DNA from: Geosiphon pyriformis
Taxonomy: Eukaryota > Glomeromycota > Glomeromycetes > Archaeosporales > Geosiphonaceae
Reading direction: 5' to 3'
Length of the DNA stretch: 64,000 nucleotides
NCBI GenBank assembly: GCA_016748015.1
Contig: JAAOMT010000599.1
Coordinates: forward strand, 458,589-522,588
The notes under the pieces were generated by a model. That model was not told where the DNA came from. It made no database searches and worked only from the letters and a program-made list of their open reading frames with translations. Below are positions 22,212 through 32,346 of this stretch, piece after piece. Positions within the stretch are counted from its first letter, which is position 1; each line of letters opens with the position of its first letter. The position numbers and the translations under genes are program-made.

Positions 22212-22711
22212 TGTTACGGGTTGGAGTAACAAGCTAACAGATAGCAAGAGAGAACAGGATTGTAGGGTAATGGAAATAATCAAAGGGGAATTTAACTTCA
22301 ATGAGCGAATTGAATGAGTATGGATTCAATGTGTGAGATCAGTCTCATAAAATATCTCAGTCACTATTCTTTTTAAAAGATAACCGGAGAATCTGAAAGT
22401 AGAGGGATAGTCCGTACTGTCAACAATTGATCACCACTGGTATAATTCTATGCCTCACGTTGGCACTCTTAGAATTTAATATCAGATATCAACTTGTGCT
22501 TTTCAGTTACGTTTATTTAAATAGTCTTTAAATACTACAATTATTCAAACAGGAAAAGACCAACAAGTAATTTTTTATCCTAAGATGTTCAGATACTTGA
22601 AGGTAGAGAAAGGAAAATTAGCAATAAGAGAGTGATTGAGATGAAAGTTGTTATTTTTATTTATTTGATTCTTGTCTGAGATATGATTTTCTACAGCTAA
22701 GAGACTTATTG

Positions 22712-22720
22712 CTTATATAG
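22712..22720 (-). promoter_or_regulatory. TATA-like box of E LTR
   Basis: CTATATAAG on the minus strand, directly behind the 12-bp array; duplicated at 29688-29696 in the other LTR. Promoter role inferred. Confidence 0.5.
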
Positions 22721-22734
22721 CTATTGAAAGTGGT

Positions 22735-22792
22735 CAATGACCAGGTCAATGGTCAGATCATTGATCAGGTCAATGATCACTATCTAAAAATA
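22735..22792. repeat. 12-bp tandem repeat in E 3' LTR U3
   Basis: About four or five copies of a 12-mer around AGGTCAATGATC. The other LTR has about four more copies at the same place. The decayed E LTR at 31690-31800 also has a 12-bp array. Confidence 0.8.
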
Positions 22793-22866
22793 GAGTGGCT
22801 AATTATATGACATCAGTGGCTACTACATGTGATAACTAATAAAAATTATAGGTTTTAACCATAACA

Positions 22867-23571
22867 TTATCCTTTCCAAAGAGATTGAGCTCTGGCAAAA
22901 TCAAGCTATTTATAGAGTATTCTAATTGAAAGGTTTTGTCTAACTCAAAACTAACTAGTTTGTTGAAGTCTTTTGTGGATAAAGTGTATAGTACTTGAGG
23001 CAAAATAAGCTTTGTATCCAAGAGACCAAACCTTTGTATAAGAGTTTTGGCTCTTCTGGCAATGGTCAAAACTCTTGGGACATCCAACCGTATAATGCCC
23101 AAAATTTCCACTTGTATCTCAGAAGTTGTTTTCTTCATGAGCTTCATGTCTTCTATGATTTCATCAAGGCAACCATAGAGCTCTAGTTGTCTTCCATATG
23201 ACAAGTTTTTGTCTATGGGCAAGATTTCTTTAATTGTTTTTCCAATTGTGGTGGAAGGTACAAGTATTGCTGCTGTTATGCTTTCTAACAGATACTTATC
23301 CATTTTGCTACCAATTTTTTCTCTTTGGTCTGATAACAGTATGAGTTCCACTGTTGTCTGTTATTATGGTCTGTTTTCCAATGATCAGAGTAGTATTTGG
23401 ATAATTTTTGATCCAGTACTCATGGAGAGTGTAGAAAGCATTTTGAATGTTTTGATCTAGGAAATAATTGTTCATGTCAATTAAAGATACCTCTGTTTTG
23501 GAAATAGTGCATTTATTTATATCTGATTTTTGTTGATAATTTGGGTCAGTATTACCACAACAAATAACCAA
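22867..23571 (-). pseudogene. Extra ORF behind integrase (E family, unknown function)
   Basis: Two open pieces in different frames overlap at 23308-23351: 87 residues (upstream) and 171 residues (downstream, running into the LTR). The downstream piece is mostly helical in composition (DEIIEDMKLMKKTTSEIQVEIL, RAKTLIQRFGLLDTKLILP). Its ARRAK...RFGLLD...LILPQVLYTLS faintly resembles copy A's AIYRLYMGFQDRPEILLNTAMDTV. No membrane segment and no known motif. Placement in three families suggests an accessory function; the overlap could be a frameshift mutation or a programmed shift. Confidence 0.5.
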
Positions 23572-23597
23572 TCAGGTCATTTGTGATATTTCTTGAA

Positions 23598-24044
23598 TCA
23601 TGTGCCATAAATAGAGCGATCATTGAAGATTGTTCTATATTGATCTTGTAAGATATAAAAATCATTGTTCAAAACTTTGTTGACTATAAAAAGTCTTTTC
23701 CACTGGCTAGAAAATTTATCACCATAGACATTGTCTCTGTCTGAACGGTATTCTAAAACTAAGTCACCAACACTTAAGGAAAGTGTTTTATATGTTTTCT
23801 TTTTCTTAAGCTTCTCTTGGAATTGTTTTATCTTTTTAAAGGCAATTATTTGTGCTTCTACTAATGAGTCAAGAATGGTACCAAGTCTTCTTTGCAAAAT
23901 GTCTTTGTAATTCTCTATTGTTATTTCTTCAAAAAGTATTGTCTCAATGTCAGTTTCTATTGGTAGGGTTGTCATTTGTCTATAGAGTAGATAAAAGGGT
24001 TCATAACTTGTTATGTCATGATTCACAGTTCTATAAGTAAACAA
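23598..24044 (-). CDS. int: Integrase C-terminal half (E family)
   Basis: 148 open residues that continue the core in frame after one stop near 24066. It contains a lysine-rich coiled segment (IIAFKKIKQFQEKLKKKK), then SLSVGDLVLEYRS and FSSQWKRLFIVNKVL, the GPY/F-type C-terminal module. The apparent start residue is not a true start; the protein is part of Pol. Confidence 0.7.
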   Translation of the reverse strand: MFTYRTVNHDITSYEPFYLLYRQMTTLPIETDIETILFEEITIENYKDILQRRLGTILDSLVEAQIIAFKKIKQFQEKLKKKKTYKTLSLSVGDLVLEYRSDRDNVYGDKFSSQWKRLFIVNKVLNNDFYILQDQYRTIFNDRSIYGT

Positions 24045-24065
24045 AGCTGAAGGCAGTACTTTGTC

Positions 24066-24836
24066 TCATAAGTTTGTTTCTTCACTGGTTTTGGCTAGGG
24101 TTTCACATAGTGTTCTATTAAAACGTTCCACTAGGCCATTTGTTTGGGGATGATAAGAAGAGGAAAGTTTGTGACATATTCCCATTTTTCTGCAAAGTTC
24201 TTTAACAAGTATACTGAGAAAAGCTCTTCCTTTGTCAGATAAAAGTTCTTTGAGACAGCCATGGCGACAAATGATATCTTCATAAATGAAATTGGCTATT
24301 GAGACTGCTGTTTGGTCTGGAGTGGCTCTTGCTTCTACCCACTTTGTAAGATAGTTGGTAGCTGTGATAATGTATCTGTTGCCATCAGGAGTTATTGTTA
24401 AAGGTCCAACAACATCTATACCAATTCTGTTAAAGGGTTGACCAACAAAGATTGGATGGATATCTTCTTTGTGATTGGATTTTCCTCTTCTTTGGCAGAT
24501 ATTACAGGTTTTAATGTATTCAGCAATGTCTTTTCCCAAGGTAGGCCAATAATAGTGAGCTAGAGTTTTCTAAATTGTTTTTGTTTTTCCAAAGTGTCCA
24601 GCTAATGGATCAGTGTGCATGTTATAGATTACAATTTCTCTTTCTTCAAATCTAATAACTCTCTGGGAATGGTCAGGATCTTTTCTATTTCTTTTATAAA
24701 GTTGGTTCTGGCAAATCAAATAAAAATTTGATTGTTTGCACAATTGTTCTCTTTGTTGGCATGTGTATTTCAGTGGGTATTGTCCTTTATCCAAAAATTC
24801 TATTAAGACAGAGTAGTTGTCCAAGTCCATTATCAT
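24066..24836 (-). pseudogene. int: Integrase zinc finger and D,D35E core (E family)
   Basis: HHCC finger: MHTDPLAGHFGK (24570-24836), then CNICQRRGK at the start of the next open piece, with a TAG between them near 24568. Core: GIDVVGPL, LLSDKGRAF and HPQTNGLVERFNRTL. Counting from the Asp of LLSD to the Glu of LVER gives 35 intervening residues, the D,D35E spacing. All three acidic residues are present, unlike copies A and C. This is the best preserved integrase core in the window. Confidence 0.8.
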
Positions 24837-24844
24837 GTGTGTTT

Positions 24845-25349
24845 GTGGGAGAGTTACTAATAATTAGGTTGGTTTAGTTTTGAGAAGGTTGTACTGTCAC
24901 TAGATGGTAAGTCTAGAGAGAGCATTGGTGTTTTAATGATTAGCTCCTTTGTGATGTTGAATATCATAGTCAAATTCATCCAAGTGGAGTATCCATTGAG
25001 TTATCCATTTGTGTTCCAGCTTCTTTTTGTTGTGCAGCCAAACCAGAGCTTGGTGATCTGTTACCACCAAAAACTTTATGCCAAGAAGATACTTACTCCA
25101 GTAGCTAGTGGATCATACTACTACTAAGCATTCTTGCTCAGTAACTGAGTAATTTTGTTCTGCTGGGGAGAGGGTTCTACTGGCATATGCTATGGCATGT
25201 TCTTTGCCATCTTCATCTTTCTGTGATAGGACAGCACCAAGTCCAAAGCCAGATGCATCAGTGTAGAGGATAAAAGATCAATCTAGATCAGGTTGCTTGA
25301 GGATGGGTTCTGTAACCAGTTTTTCTTTTAAAGTTTCAAAGGCTTTTTG
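24845..25349 (-). pseudogene. pol: RNase H domain (E family)
   Basis: [30 protein letters not shown] starts near 25270 (first Asp present). [10 protein letters not shown] follows (Glu present), then VVTDHQALVWL (Asp present). The final NADALSR position reads NTNALSR, so the fourth acidic residue is Asn. Stops near 25290, 25123 and 24932 interrupt the domain. Confidence 0.75.
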
Positions 25350-26160
25350 CTAATGTGTTCTCCAATGGTAATTGACATTTTTTCTGAGTAGCTGATTAAG
25401 AGGAGAGGCGATTTTGGAGAAATCCTTGACAAATTTGTGATAATAAGAGGCCAAACCAAGAAAAGAGTGTAGTTTATGAATGTTTATTGGTTGTTTGATG
25501 TTTTGGACTTTTTCAACTTTGGCTGGGTCAGGAAAGATTTCATTTTTTGTAATAAGATGACCAAAGAACTGGGTGGATTGTCTTCCAAAGAAAGATTTGA
25601 TTGGGTTAATCTTAAGGCCAGCATTTCTGAAGAAGTCAAAAACCTTTTGCAAATATTCCAGGTGTTTATCCCAGGTTTTTGAATATATCATTATGTTGTC
25701 CAAATAGACTAGAACAAAGTTTTCCTTAACTGATTCAAATACTTTATCCATTAAGCATTAAAAGGTGGGAGGGGCATTGGTGAAACCAAAAGGCATAACT
25801 GTGAATTCATAGGTACCATACTTGGTGATAAAGGCAGTTTTCTTTCTGGTTTCTGAATTCATCTCTACTTGTCAGAATCCAGCAGTTAAGTCAATGATTG
25901 AGAAAAAAGCAGCATCTTTGAATTGGTCTAACATTGCATTAATCTTGAGAAGTGGGTACATGTCTCTTTCAGTGATGGCATTTAATTGGCAGTAGTCAAC
26001 ACAGAAGTGTAATGTTCCACTTTTCTTGGATACCACTACAACTGGGAAAGCCCATTCACTCTTGGTTTCTTGTATGAACCCAAGTTCTTTCATCTGGTTT
26101 ATCTCTTTCTTGATAAACTCATCATTGTGCCAATTGGATTGATAAGGCTTCAAATAGATG
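25350..26160 (-). pseudogene. pol: Reverse transcriptase domain (E family)
   Basis: From HNDEFIKKEINQM through FCVDYCQLNAIT and SIIDLTAGF (motif A, Asp present; the following Trp is TGA near 25873) to VMPFGFTNAP, then a stop before CLMDKVF. Motif C reads VLVYLDNIMIYS at 25688-25715. The thumb/connection (FFGHLITKNEIFPDP, LASYYHKFVKDFSKIA) is intact. DYRQLN appears as DYCQLN, an Arg-to-Cys transition. Confidence 0.82.
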
Positions 26161-26840
26161 GGTCAAGTTTCTCTGGTGGTGATAGTGTGTTGTATCACAT
26201 GGATACATCCAGAGATATCATCTTCTTTAGAGATAACTGGGCTATTTCTAGCCAGCAATTTTTCAATGTCTATTTTTCTTTCTTTTGGGGAGGGTTTTCT
26301 TTGTTCTACAGCCAATAATTGGATCTTAGGTGGTTCATTCTCAAAGGACTTCTGTACTTCTTTTAATTCTTCTCTGGGTATCAAACTAATTGGTTCTCAA
26401 TCTTTATAATATATTAGGCATGATTTGCATTTGTTGCTTGGAGAATACAAGGGTTTGTTGCATCAGCACCAGGCATAAGGACCATACCACCAAAAACTGT
26501 ATTTGGCTTTCTTGCCAGGTTTTTTTTCAAAGGCTCTTCTAAGGATATCATAATAAGGCCAGCAGATCAGCTTGTCATTTATAATGATTCTTTCTTTGTT
26601 TGCTTTAATATTGTTCAGTGGTTTGCCATTGCTGGTAAAGGTGGTATAGGCGAGTTCAGCTGTTTCTTCTTGCTCTTTTTGTTCTTCTTTTTCATCGCTC
26701 TCTTCATCATTTGATTCATCTGATTGTTCTTCTTCTTGGTTTTGTTTGGGTACTGGGGGAGTTGTCCAGTAGCGACACTTAACCACAATGGGTTTCTCAC
26801 CACATCTGATGGTTAATTCACAAAGTTCATAATCAAGCAA
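26161..26840 (-). pseudogene. Linker with acidic stretch and possible zinc ribbon (E family)
   Basis: Follows the protease after one stop (26841-26858). After KCRYWTTPPVP comes a Glu/Asp/Lys run (26650-26760). Then ICWPYYDILRRAF and WWYGPYAWC*CNKPLYSPSNKCKSC contain paired cysteines. This occupies the place of the cysteine-rich module plus dUTPase of the other families, but no dUTPase motif is present. The last part (26163-26384) leads to RT. Function unknown. Confidence 0.5.
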
Positions 26841-26858
26841 AGCTTTTGTTTTTTTGAG

Positions 26859-27494
26859 TCATTCATTGCCAACAATGATGATGTATTCCTTGGCTTCAGA
26901 AACTTCCATGTCAGTTTCAATGCTGATTCCATTGATGTGGACAGAAACAGCTTTGGCAATACCCAGTTTTTTCTTTTTGTCACCATGTACATTGGTCATT
27001 GGTCTGGTGGAAGGTTCATCAATCTTTCTACCAATTGCTTCCAAGAAATGTTTGGCAATAACACTAACAGATGATCCACTGTCCAGAATTAAGTCAATGA
27101 AGTATCCAGCCACTTGGGCTTTACAAATCAGAGGGGTGACATTGCTGTTGTTAGCAAGTCCAGCTTGGCGAGGGCACTTGTTGGTTTTTGGTGTCTTTTT
27201 CTTTGGAATCAAGAATTTGCGAAGATCCTTTCTGAACTGTAAGTGGGTCATTAACTGGCCAAAGATAATATGTGCTGGGGTTTCTATAAGATCTTTGACA
27301 ATGGAATAGGATCCAGATTTTTGTACAATTTTTGGGGGTTCTAACTTTGGAGGATTCTTAAAAACTTTAGCCTTTGGTGGCTCATTGTTATCAGTGGCAG
27401 AAATTGAGGCTTTGTTAGGGTCTAGAACAAAATCAACCTTGGCTTTTTTCTTCTTTCTGGTTGGTTCTGAGGTGTTGATTGCTAGTTCATCCAT
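26859..27494 (-). CDS. pro: Aspartic protease domain (E family)
   Basis: 211 open residues. A Lys-rich N-terminal extension (residues 1-110) precedes AQVAGYFIDLILDSGSSVSVI, with the active-site DSG at about residues 138-140. A flap region then leads to IIIVGNE, where relatives read a glycine-aspartate pair followed by Trp. The protease would cut Gag-Pol. The residues seen are compatible with function, but TGA follows immediately (probably a Trp codon). Confidence 0.75.
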   Translation of the reverse strand: MDELAINTSEPTRKKKKAKVDFVLDPNKASISATDNNEPPKAKVFKNPPKLEPPKIVQKSGSYSIVKDLIETPAHIIFGQLMTHLQFRKDLRKFLIPKKKTPKTNKCPRQAGLANNSNVTPLICKAQVAGYFIDLILDSGSSVSVIAKHFLEAIGRKIDEPSTRPMTNVHGDKKKKLGIAKAVSVHINGISIETDMEVSEAKEYIIIVGNE

Positions 27495-27577
27495 GTCATG
27501 GTTATCATCAGTTAAGTTAAAAGTGAAAAAGGGGTTTTCTTCTGGTTGGCTTGTACTTTTACTCTTTGGAGGTGTGC

Positions 27578-28666
27578 CTACCAGTTTAAAGGCTGATAAA
27601 CAATGGCTTCAACTAGGGGATCCTTTCCAAAGAAATTGATGTTGGCATGATTGGTTCTTTGATTAGAGACATTGTTGTTGTTGTTGGGTCTGTTGTTTTG
27701 GTTGTCATTGTTTCTGGGAACTGGAGGAGGCAGTGGAGAATTGTTACAATCTCTTGAATAGTGTCCAGTTAATCCATAATGATAGCACACAGGTGGGCCA
27801 CAATTTTGCTGTCTTTGATAGGGAGGTTGCTGGGGCTGGTTAAAACAAGGTTCATATCTAAGTCTTGGTGGTTGTTGGTTATCTCTAACTGCTTGTGCCA
27901 AAGGTTCTAATAACCAGGCAAGATTGGCTGTGAGTTTATCAATTAATTGTTTATTTGGAGCTTGAGTTTGGGCAGCAAAAGAAGCAGCAGCCAATTGAGG
28001 GACAAGAGCCATGACAGAAGCAAGAGCAAAAACTGGAAGTGTAGATCTCAAATGTATTCTTTGGTTGTCTTCAATTCATTGGGCAAGTTTAATGGCCATG
28101 TCTATTGTAGAGTTGTCTTTCAGGGCCAAGAGAGGCCAAAGAGCATAAGATAAATCGGTTTTCAATCCTTTTGTGAAGGAATGAATCTTTTGTTCTTCTG
28201 TCCAGTTTCTTCCAGAGTCTACACATTTGATTAGCTTTCTAATAGCTTTAGCATATTCAGTCACTACTTCTCCAGGGCCTTGGGTTTTTCTTTCCAATTC
28301 CATGCACCATTTGGATATTAATATTAGAGTTCTGAACTTGGCCTCAAACTGGATAGTGAAAGAGGTATTTTCTTCTCCAGTATTGGTTGGTGTCCATCTG
28401 ATTATTTTGTGTTGAGCATTGGCATCTGTTTCTTGTAAGAACCAGGTAGCAGGAGAGCCTTGGAGATAGCCACCAATGATTTGGAACTTGTATTCTTCAT
28501 CATACTGGTCGGCTGTGGCAGCTCTCTCAAAATCATCCAACCATTCAATTGGATCTTGTGTATCACCTCTAAATAATGGTAGTAGGGTATTGTTTCTTCT
28601 TCCTAAAGCAGTTTGTATACCTTGGAGGGTGGCCAGAATGTTTGCTTGCATGGGGTTATTAGCCAT
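27578..28666 (-). pseudogene. gag: Gag capsid and CCHC nucleocapsid (E family)
   Basis: Starts with ATG at 28666 or upstream (the frame is open upstream to about 28790). Retrotrans_gag signature: FRGDTQDPIEWLDDFERAA, ATWFLQETD, FEAKFR, then F.KGLKTDLSYALWPL. One TGA near 28076 separates it from an Ala/Gln/Pro-rich part. The knuckle VCYHYGLTGHYSRDC follows, with its second Cys changed to Tyr. A Pro/Asn-rich tail runs to 27578. Confidence 0.75.
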
Positions 28667-28769
28667 TGGTTCAAGAGTAACTGTTTGTGTAGATGAGTCT
28701 AATTTACTTGATAAAAGATCAAAAACAGAGGCAGTTTGGTAGCTTTCTTCTTCTGTTTCAAAGGGAGTT

Positions 28770-29135
28770 TCAGTTTCTTAATGGGCAGCAATCCAAATGT
28801 GGGATTTGATGATTCAGATATTCGAAATCAGGGGGCTTTTGTTCAAAGATTGCAGAATATAAGAGCTGATTAATACTGTTGTTTCTTTCTTTAAAGTTGT
28901 CTTCAAAATAAGCTTGGTCAAAGTAATAGGTTGTATAAGCTGTGTAGGTTTCAGCTGAATGCTTGTTTAGGAACCAGTTCCAAAAGTCTTGGAATTGTCT
29001 GCTGGATTGTTTTTCAATAAGAAAGCAAATCAAGCAAAAGAGCAAAGGATTAAGTTCAATAAAGTCTAGATCGTTTTTGTTGTGTGCTTTAAAGTGTTTT
29101 TTTGATTGTTGTGGCAGGTATGAATAATCACCCAT
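28770..29135 (-). CDS. First ORF of E element, N-terminal Gag-like domain
   Basis: 121 residues starting MGDYSYLPQ only ~30 bases from the primer-binding site; rich in Phe, Tyr and Asn (FQDFWNWFLNKH, YTTYYFDQAYFEDNF). Not recognised. It is recognisable in the decayed E copy from 32400 onward, so it is a constant part of the family. It ends where the gag frame takes over near 28790, hinting at a frame shift between the two. Confidence 0.6.
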   Translation of the reverse strand: MGDYSYLPQQSKKHFKAHNKNDLDFIELNPLLFCLICFLIEKQSSRQFQDFWNWFLNKHSAETYTAYTTYYFDQAYFEDNFKERNNSINQLLYSAIFEQKPPDFEYLNHQIPHLDCCPLRN

Positions 29136-29164
29136 ATAATAGAAAGCAAAGTGGATTTTGACAA

Positions 29165-29181
29165 CCTCACAGGGAGCACCA
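29165..29181 (-). other. Primer-binding site, E element
   Basis: TGGTGCTCCCTGTGAGG on the minus strand, six bases inside the LTR end. It shares its first ten bases with the B and C sites up to Y/C differences. Confidence 0.65.
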
Positions 29182-29187
29182 CTTTTA

Positions 29188-29890
29188 TGTTATGGGTTGG
29201 AGTAACAAGCTAACAGATAACAAGGGAGAACAGGATTGTAAGGTAATGGAAATAATCAAAGGGGAATTCAACTTCAATGAGCAAATTAAATGAGTATGGA
29301 TTTAATGTGTAAGATCAGTCTCATAAAATATCTCAGTCACTATTCTTTTCAAAAGATAACCAGGGAATCTGAAGGTAGAGAAATAGTCCGTACTGTCAAT
29401 AATTGATCACCACTGGTATAATTCTATGCCTCACATCGGCACTCTTAGAATTCAATATCAGGTATTAACTTGTGCTTTTGAGTCACATTTATTTAAATAG
29501 TCTTCAAATACTACAATTATTCAAACAGGAAAAAGCCAACAAGTAATCTTTTATCCTAAGATGTTTGGATACTTGAAGGTAGGGAAAGGAAAATTAGTAA
29601 TAAGAGAGTGATTGAGATGAAAGTTGTTATTTTTATTTATTTGATTCTTGTCTGAGATATGATTTTCTATAGCTAAGAGACTCATTACTTATATAGCTAT
29701 TGAAAGTGGTCAATAACCAGGTCAACAACTAGGTCAATGATTAGGTCAATGATCAGGTCAATGATCAGGTCAACGGTTAGGTTATTGATCAGGTCAATAA
29801 TCACTATCTAAAAATAGAGTGGCTAATTATATGACATCAGTGGCTACTATATGTAATAACTAATAAAAATTATGGATTTCAACCATAACA
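29188..29890 (-). repeat. E-family 5' LTR (703 bp)
   Basis: TGTTAT...ATAACA; pairs with 22212-22866. It is longer by 48 bp, accounted for by about four extra 12-bp units at 29705-29810. Substitutions between the LTRs are mostly transitions. Confidence 0.88.
29705..29812. repeat. 12-bp tandem repeat in E 5' LTR U3
   Basis: Eight or nine units around AGGTCAATGATC, against four or five in the other LTR. Confidence 0.82.
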
Positions 29891-30190
29891 ATATTGAAAA
29901 TAAAAAAAATTAAGCAGTAATTACACAATTTTGTATTAAAACTGGTTAGTTTTTGCTTCTGTTTTTTGTAAGTAAAAACAAGTTTTTAGTAATATTTTTA
30001 GAAAATTTTAAAGTTATTAGTAAAAAAAATTTTTTTATTGTTATTATTACAGAAACATTTTTAATAGTATGTATTTTCTTAATAATCATATTTTTTTATT
30101 TTTATTATAGGAATATGTATTTATTTGTTAATTGTTTAATTATAAACAACAACAAACAGAGTTTTTTGTATGTTTAATTGTTAATATATA
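29891..30190 (-). pseudogene. Decayed alpha relic 2, continuation (cysteine-rich module)
   Basis: ATTAAGCAGTAATTACACAA onward follows the reverse complement of A ~3330-3390 and B ~9600-9650, with heavy transitions. This shows that E split relic 2. The apparent reading at 29953-30177 is not a gene. Confidence 0.5.
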
Positions 30191-31420
30191 TAATATATTA
30201 ACAAAATTTATCACATATTTTTTTTTTAAAAAATATTATTTTATAGTTTTTTATCTAATAAAATTTTTTTGTATCAAAAAACATATTAGCTTATAGAAAC
30301 ATTAGAAAAAAATTATAAAATAATAGTTAATAATATTAATAATAATAGAAAAGAAGACTAATAATTGTTTATTAAATCAACTAGTTAAATTTAAAATTAA
30401 AAACCAAATGTTGTTATATTATACTAAAGCTAAAAAACAGTATAATAGAAAATTTAACTTAAAGTAAAATAGACTATTTTATATACACAAAGTTCTAAAT
30501 ATAAAGCTTACAAATTATAATTAAAAAACAGAAGTTTAAAGAAAGCTGTACATAAAAATTGTTTAAAAATTTATTACACAACACAAAAATTGTCATTATT
30601 TGTATTTTAACTAGAAACACAAATTTCATTAATTAGACCAAAAAATATATTATGAAATCCAAAACCAATTATTATTATCAAATACAATTTATATATAACA
30701 ATTTAAATTACATAAAATAAATATATAAATACTAAAAAAAACAAAAAAAAGAAATTAATAACACTTTTAATAGAGATTTTTTAAACAAAATCTTAAAACT
30801 TTTAAATAATTATTTAAAACAATTCAATAATTTATAACATTAGTAAAATCACAATTAATAGAAAAAATATAATACAAAAATATAAACAAAAAAAAAGTAA
30901 ACAAAAATTCAATTAGAACTGAGCATTTTTATTCCTATAAACAATTAAAAAAAAAATACATGACTTTATATACTTAAAAAAATAAAAAAAGTCTTAAATA
31001 AGTTAACTATAAAATTAAACACAGAAAAGTAGATACCAAAAACTTTTAAAACTTGAAAAAAAAATTTTACTAGTTTATTGGTTTTTTAAACTTGACAAAA
31101 AACTAGATTTATAGACATCATACTTAGCTATTAACAAACAAATATTCAATAAAGAAGCTTTTAAACAAATAGAAGAATTTGTTGGAAGAAACAACTTAAT
31201 ACTATATTACAAGACAATATACTAACTGTATTCAGTATTTAAATACTGTTTAATCATATTATTAGACAATTTACTAAATACTATTACAATTAACAATATA
31301 GAATAAATAAAAATTTATAGTTTAAAAACTTATAAAAAACAATACTTAACATAATAATTGAATATTATATCAAAAAAACAATTTTTACAAATATATACAA
31401 TTTTGCAAAAACTCAATTCT
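30191..31420 (+). pseudogene. Decayed alpha relic 3: integrase C-terminus and extra ORF
   Basis: Opposite orientation to relic 2. 30290-30560 tracks copy A 6850-7110; I aligned a stretch base by base and found both C-to-T and G-to-A. 31140-31260 tracks A 7690-7800 (extra ORF). The start of the relic near 30190 is approximate. Confidence 0.55.
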
Positions 31421-31621
31421 AAAAAAAAATGTTACTTGAATAAAAAAACCAATTTAAAGCTATTAAAAAAAACGTAATTAATATATAATAATATGGAAAA
31501 AATATAATAATATAAAATAACACAAAAATAATATATAATAACTTAAAATAATATAAGATAATACACAATAATATAAAATAGCATAGAATAATTAATTATA
31601 ATATAAAATAATTAGTTATAA
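31421..31621 (+). repeat. Decayed alpha LTR, 5' part only
   Basis: Begins TGTTACTTGAAT like 54716 (TGTTACTCAAGT), then runs into the 10-bp ATAATATAAA minisatellite. It is cut at 31622 by the decayed E LTR. Confidence 0.5.
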
Positions 31622-32346
31622 TATTATGGTTAAAATCCATAGTTTTTATTAGTTATTACATATATTAGTCATTAATATTATATAATTAACCATCCTATTT
31701 TTAGATAATAATTAATAACTTGATAATTGATTTGATTATTGATTTAATTATTAACCTAATTAATGACTTAATTATTAACTTGATTAATGATCTAGTCATT
31801 GATTATTTTTTAATAGCTATATAAATAATAAATTACTTAACTATAGAAGAACATAATCAAAGTAACAAAATAAAATCCACTATTAATTACTTTTTTTATA
31901 TTGCTTATTCTCTTTTCCCTATTTTTAAGTATTTAAATATTTTAAGATAAAAGATCACTTGTTAATATTCACATATTTTATCTTTTTTTTTTCTTGATTT
32001 ATATTGTTAAAATTAACTTAAAAAATAAGTGTTTGCTTTTGTAATTTCTTAAATAAAGAAACAATTAAAAAGCATAATAATATCTGTTATTAATTTTAAA
32101 AATTGCCAAGTTGAAACATAGAATAATAGCAGTAGTATTATTTTGTTGACAATTACAGACTATTTTTTTACTTTTAGATTTCTAGAAAAGATTTGCAACT
32201 GTAATTTTTATAAGGCTAATTACATATATTAAATCCTTATTTATTTAATTTGCTTCCTTATTGTAATTCTTTTTTTGATTAATTTTATTATCTTACAATT
32301 CTGTTCTCTTTTGCTATTTGTTAACTTGTTATTCCAACTCATAACA
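31622..32346 (+). repeat. Decayed E-family 5' LTR
   Basis: Aligns with the reverse complement of 29188-29890 along its length, with TATTATGG in place of TGTTATGG and a conserved CATAACA end. A decayed 12-bp array lies at 31690-31800. Confidence 0.75.

Larger units (their letters stand above)
22212..22866 (-). repeat. E-family 3' LTR (655 bp)
   Basis: TGTTAC at one end and ATAACA at the other; near-identical to 29188-29890 apart from scattered substitutions and a 48-bp shorter U3 repeat. Contains CTATATAAGC (minus strand, 22711-22720), a plausible TATA box. Confidence 0.88.
22212..29890 (-). mobile_element. E-family Ty3/Gypsy element, complete with two LTRs
   Basis: 7.68 kb between matching ATAT tetranucleotides (22208-22211 and 29891-29894), taken as a 4-bp target duplication. 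Order on the minus strand: 5' LTR, primer-binding site, N-terminal ORF, gag, CCHC, protease, acidic linker, RT, RNase H, integrase, extra ORF, 3' LTR. There is no dUTPase. GC is clearly higher than in the surrounding relics. It has fewer defects than A-D, and integrase keeps D,D35E. Stops and several lost ligands still make it defective. Confidence 0.88.

Noticed and set aside
22836-23351. Envelope gene making E an errantivirus-like element
   Set aside because: No signal peptide, transmembrane segment or glycosylation-rich ectodomain is visible.
29953-30177. 75-codon hydrophobic ORF resembling a small membrane protein
   Set aside because: It lies in the antisense frame of a decayed cysteine-rich module; composition alone explains it.
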